From the NCBI RefSeq assembly GCF_910592395.1, contig NC_088308.1, forward strand, positions 9,067,001 to 9,131,000: a stretch of 64,000 bases of DNA, read 5' to 3'. Position 1 is the stretch's first letter; each line of letters starts with the position of its first letter. The notes below the pieces were generated by a model. It was not told the origin of the DNA and searched no databases. It saw only the letters and a program-made list of their open reading frames with translations. The stretch comes from Lineus longissimus (Eukaryota; Nemertea; Pilidiophora; Heteronemertea; Lineidae). Below, one piece after another: positions 61,401-64,000 of the stretch. The position numbers and the translations under genes are program-made.

Positions 61401-63547
61401 TTGACATATCCCATCTGGACATATGCATTGTAGGCTACCCACATGAAAAACTTCATCACAAGCCATCTTGGCCATTTGTAATGACGTCTGCACTTCTGTA
61501 ACTTCGTCATTTGATCATTTTTGTATGTTCCTCCATGTAGGAGTTGTAGGCCTTGACAGCTTTAGGACAAGGAACTGCTATCCTTCTGTGCTCAGTGGCA
61601 TTATATCTGAGAACATTTTCAGGAGGGGCAGAGATGTAGATACTAGTGACAAAGTAAATCGGCTTTTTGTCCTGCCAGACAATGGTGGCAACATTTCCAT
61701 TGAATAAAAGTTCAAAGTGTCCTCTGGGCAGCTCATTGTTCCTATGGATCAGGGCTCCTGGAAATTCTCTCCTGTTGGTCATAGCAGTCCCACATTGCCT
61801 CACATCATGATTTTCAAGCAAGTACTTAGCCAGTTGCACAGTGGTATAAAATCTGTCAGTGTAGAGAGCGTAGTTCTGAGCAGCGTAATGCTGAATCAGG
61901 CGGACAACCAAGTTCCAAATGACACCAAGTCCATCAATCTCTTCTGCATCAGGTCTCCTTCCTGTGTAGACTTCAGCATCACAAATGTAACCATGTTCAC
62001 TATCTGTTAGTAGAAAGGACTTGATACCCCACTTAGTAGGCTTAACTTTTATGTACTGCTTGAATGATAGTTTATTCTTTGTCGGGATCATTCCCTCATC
62101 TAAAGAGAGTTCGCATTCTGGTACGAAGTAATGCCTGAACTTTGGAAGTATGTGATCTAATATTGGTCTTGTCTTGTAGATTTTGTCCTGCTTGTCAAGG
62201 CCAGGGTCTTCCTCATTCACACAGTGCAGAAGAGACCAAATGGAAATGAATCTGTGCTTTGGCATGACTTTAGAAAAGGCAGGCGTATGAGCAAGGAAGG
62301 TGTCCTTGGACCTCCAATATTGTTCATATCGATCCTTGTATACCAAAACAACAGCTCCATTGTTATCCTCAGACCAAAGAAGGCTTTCAATTCTGGTAGA
62401 GTAAGGGGTTTATCTATCAAATTCTTAGCATAGAACTTGTTGGGGTGTGCAGCATGTACTTGTTGAGCACGCCGGTTTGTCTCAGTCAACATCAAATCCC
62501 AAATTTCTTCACCCCAGTATAAACTGAAGTAATCGAGTGGTGTACTCTCAATGTTTATTGTATTTGGAATGTTTCTAGGCCCAGTTCGCTTTCAAAGTCA
62601 CTTTCTGGGCCATATTCATCACCTAACACACTCTCTTATTCAGAACTCAAAATGACATCCATTACCTCATCAAGAGTCCTCATTCTACGGCTCATTTTGG
62701 CAAAAATCCGAGGAAAATTGGTCTACAACTTGCTGAATTATCGATTGAAGTTTCTCCCGAGCTGTCTATACTACGGGCTCGCTGATGGGCTGGGTTTATA
62801 CGCGGTAAAACAGTGTTATAAACAGGGGAATCCCCTCAGGCTGGAAAACCGGCCACTGGGGTATATATCAGTCTTGTTTGGGCCGGAAAACCGGCCACTG
62901 GGGTTCTAGGGGTTAACAAACACGTCATTTTAAAAAACTTACCGGAACATGAACCCAATCGCCTGCACTGCTAGAAGGCGAGCCATCCCTGTCTTTTCTG
63001 GCCCTGAAATATGAAACACGAATCAGCAATATTCGAAAAATTGGCACATTCCTACCGGAAATAACAGTGACAGGACAGTGGAACCTCTCTTAGCGGACAC
63101 CTTTCTTTTCAGGATAACCTCTCTATTAGGGACACTGGTGTTGGTCCCGAATTGGTTGTTTCCCTTCAAATTGACCTCTCTAATCAGGACACCTCTCTAT
63201 TAAGGACAGCACTTGTCAGTCCCGAGGTTGTCCCTAAGAGAGAGGTTCCACTGTAATATATTGGGGTTGTTTTAACACTCAAAGGGTGCAACGTTTGTAA
63301 TAACTGATGGTCCAAGAAACATTAAGGGCTGCTAAATTAAGGGGTCCAAACCTGAGATGATTGAGCTCTCTTTCCAGGTCCGTAATTATAGTCCGTTGCT
63401 GTCGTAGGTTTTCGTTCTCCTCCGTCAATTCACGCAGCTTCTCCTGCATAAAGAAAAATTATGTCGAGTTTGATTTCTAAATGAAATCACCGAGGCCATT
63501 CTACTCACCTCCCTCACAAACACGTTATTGTTTTCGATTAAAGCCAC
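52418..63547 (-). CDS. UBAN coiled-coil adaptor with C-terminal NZF zinc finger (ABIN/NEMO/optineurin-like), N-terminus missing
   Basis: Exons 63509-63547, 63352-63443, 62943-63003, 59163-59276, 58447-58644, 57769-57906, 55054-55155, 54666-54791, 54074-54148, 53156-53261 and 52418-52665 join in phase to 432 visible residues plus stop. Most of it is charged heptad-rich coiled coil. Residues ~235-285 carry the UBAN signature TYKEDFDTERKEREKL (DF..ER..RE), which in ABIN, NEMO and optineurin binds Met1-linked and other polyubiquitin in NF-kB/autophagy signalling. After a Pro-rich linker, residues 364-386 form a RanBP2-type NZF finger (W-x-C-x2-C-x3-N-x6-C-x2-C). The Ser-Tyr after the second Cys stands where TAB2 has Thr-Phe for ubiquitin contact. 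The 5' exons are beyond the window. Closest family is judged TNIP/ABIN; NEMO is the alternative. Confidence 0.75.
52896..53140. mobile_element. TTAA-flanked MITE, copy 3, inverted
   Basis: It starts TTAAAGGCCTACACCAGTCG and ends CGAATGGCGTACCCCTTTAA, reverse to the copy at 57,345. It lies 16 bp from the donor of the penultimate exon of the UBAN gene. Confidence 0.65.
53430..53520 (-). mobile_element. tRNA-like SINE remnant
   Basis: The minus strand reads GTCCCGATGGCCTAGTGGTT (tRNA 5' end and A box), then CGCCTCTTGAGCGGAAGGTC and a degenerate B box (AAGATTTGAGG). It resembles a Leu/Ser-type tRNA head, with no SINE body recognised. Confidence 0.4.
53699..54016 (-). mobile_element. tRNA-derived SINE in UBAN-gene intron
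   Basis: The minus-strand head AGCCTAGTGGCTAACACTGC matches the A box of the 22,811 copy; its B box is lost. The body holds GTCTATGTCAGGGCAGGTTA and CCCCACCAAGTGAGAAAC, the latter shared with the copy at 396. Confidence 0.65.
55984..56106. mobile_element. Partial CAGTAGAACC-family MITE
   Basis: ATTAAGGACATCCTCCCTAT, GACCCAAATTGGCCCTTTCT and CATTTGTCAGTCCCAAAG match the family in reverse orientation. A full copy lies 110 bp away at 56,217. Confidence 0.6.
56217..56398. mobile_element. CAGTAGAACC-family MITE, full copy
   Basis: TACAGTAGAACCTCTC at the left, GGGAGGTTCCACTGTA at the right, TA-flanked. Confidence 0.7.
57004..57051. repeat. C5-7T polypyrimidine tract (G-quadruplex-prone on minus strand)
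   Basis: Successive blocks of five to seven C separated by single T over 48 bp. The transcribed strand of the UBAN gene would carry at least six G5+ runs in an intron. Confidence 0.85.
57345..57581. mobile_element. TTAA-flanked MITE, copy 4
   Basis: It starts TTAAAGGGGTACGCCGTTCG and ends CGAACGGAGTAGGCCTTTAA. It is the best-preserved copy, with about 20 bp of inverted termini. Confidence 0.7.
58027..58215. repeat. ~30-bp tandem repeat in UBAN-gene intron
   Basis: Six imperfect units of GTAACAGTTGCACAACTACA plus a T-rich spacer. GTTGCACAAC at the core is nearly self-complementary. Confidence 0.8.
59716..59895. mobile_element. CAGTAGAACC-family MITE, reverse orientation
   Basis: TACAGTGGAACCCCCATT at the left and GAGAGGTTCTACTGTA at the right, TA-flanked. 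Confidence 0.7.
59995..60064. repeat. 70-bp imperfect palindrome
   Basis: Arms 59995-60024 and 60035-60064 pair at 28 of 30 positions around a 10-nt loop; the core is CATGTTGTTTCATGT. A looser relative with the same words (AACATGT, TGTACAT) occurs at 4,308-4,370. Confidence 0.75.
60757..62916 (-). mobile_element. piggyBac-family DNA transposon, 2.16 kb, near-complete but inactive
   Basis: Both ends are TTAA followed by inverted termini: TTAACCCCTTGAACCCC at 60757 and, reversed, TTAACCCCTAGAACCCC at 62916. Subterminal repeats include CCGGCCACTGGGGT twice (about 62,845 and 62,891) and a 65-bp direct duplication at 60,826-60,956. It sits in an intron of the UBAN gene and carries the transposase remnant 60,990-62,695. 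Loss of activity is shown by the broken reading frame. Confidence 0.8.
60990..62695 (-). pseudogene. piggyBac transposase (DDE_Tnp_1_7), frameshifted
   Basis: The longest open part, 61507-62346 (279 codons), holds the first catalytic Asp in LSLDEGM and the second in YTDRFYTT. The strand-associated motif WQDKKPIYFVTS and then YNSYM follow. Upstream, a start at 62693-62695 is followed by a stop (62637-62639) and frameshifts near 62,570 and 62,365. The frame breaks again at the YMGG motif (about 61,535), where family members carry the third catalytic Asp. Downstream come CRRHYKWPRWLVM and a Cys-rich C-terminal zinc-binding region (HRCVVC ... FRCTF ... LCIG). Related host genes are the PGBD family, but these lesions argue for a dead transposon. 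Confidence 0.8.
63076..63255. mobile_element. CAGTAGAACC-family MITE, reverse orientation
   Basis: CAGTGGAACCTCTCTTAGCG at the left and GAGAGGTTCCACTGTA at the right, between two exons of the UBAN gene. Confidence 0.7.
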
Positions 63548-63790
63548 CTGGTGCCCAAACCAGGAATCGAACCGGATTGAAATTTCATGACACAGGGCTA
63601 CATATGTACCATATTTAAGTCAATAGCTCCAGTAGTTACCAAACGTGCCACCATCGGCCAATATAAGCTGTTTGACGGCTGTGACTTTGAAAAGTACAAT
63701 ATGGGTCAAATCAAAAACTGGCGAGACATGTCATGTGTCTTCATTACATGTAACTGCGATAAAAATTTGGTGATGATCTCTGGAGGTGAG
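63540..63790. mobile_element. Decayed relative of the GAC-microsatellite element
   Basis: CACCTGGTGCCCAAACCAGG, TAGTTACCAAACGTGCCACC and GGTCAAATCAAAAAC line up with the last module of the elements at 24,998 and 29,861. The microsatellite is lost. The acceptor of exon 63509-63547 lies at its edge. Confidence 0.5.
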
Positions 63791-63973
63791 CTTAACACCT
63801 CGATTTTTAATGAACCAGTTTACAATGTAAAAGCACAAAGCCACATTTTGAATTCAGCGATGGATTTAAAGTGTTGGCCAAAACCTCAGCGACGCCATGG
63901 TTTTGGTCTACATTTAGCTCCACCCTCACGGTTTTGGTGAGACAACCAATACCTCCAGTTATGTATCAATTCC

Positions 63974-64000
63974 TTAAAGGGGTACGCTCTTCGTAGTTAC
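63974..64000. mobile_element. TTAA-flanked MITE, copy 5, cut by window end
   Basis: TTAAAGGGGTACGCTCTTCG followed by TAGTTAC matches the first 27 bp of the 57,345 copy. Confidence 0.55.

Noticed and set aside
1-64000. CRISPR arrays, operons, riboswitches
   Set aside because: The tandem arrays have no spacers of constant size with identical repeats, and the gene structure is that of an intron-rich eukaryote.

Overview
The window is eukaryotic nuclear DNA: intron-rich animal genes with GT-AG introns, tRNA-derived SINEs, several MITE families, a LINE tail, a solo LTR and long minisatellites. The gene families (a long cadherin, TMEM243-like membrane proteins, a ubiquitin-binding coiled-coil adaptor) and the repeats suit a marine invertebrate bilaterian such as a lophotrochozoan or an invertebrate deuterostome. 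The sequence alone does not fix the phylum. No prokaryotic genes, CRISPR arrays or convincing free-standing tRNA/rRNA genes were seen. Exon borders below were read by eye from splice sites and reading phase; they are not transcript-supported.

Layout. (1) 56-17,903, minus: 20 coding exons of a large cadherin, from the signal peptide into the eighth extracellular repeat; the gene runs off the left edge. It resembles protocadherin-15/Cad99C at its N-terminal end. Its introns hold minisatellites, MITEs and SINEs. (2) 17,935-19,028: a 52-bp minisatellite that overlaps the 5' UTR and repeats the splice acceptor ahead of the start codon. (3) 19-34 kb: no convincing host gene; it contains foldback elements, a SINE, two near-identical 1.15-kb elements with a GAC microsatellite and 3' hairpin, and a dead FLYWCH/MULE transposase. 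(4) 34,806-41,666: two TMEM243-like genes, head to head, with start codons 144 bp apart. They share intron positions, so they are probably an inverted duplicate with a shared promoter. (5) 41.7-52.4 kb: a 35-bp minisatellite of about 85 units interrupted by a solo LTR, a few small repeats, and one orphan coding-like exon. (6) 52,418-63,547, minus: 11 coding exons of a UBAN-type polyubiquitin-binding coiled-coil adaptor (ABIN/TNIP, NEMO or optineurin-like) ending in a RanBP2/NZF zinc finger. Its introns carry a 2.16-kb piggyBac element with a broken transposase, SINEs and MITEs.

The genes form no operon. The only clear functional pairing is the divergent TMEM243-like couple. The most interesting points are that pair, the tandem copying of a stop-codon-bearing exon end, the tandemly repeated splice acceptor, and the joining of UBAN and NZF modules in one predicted protein.
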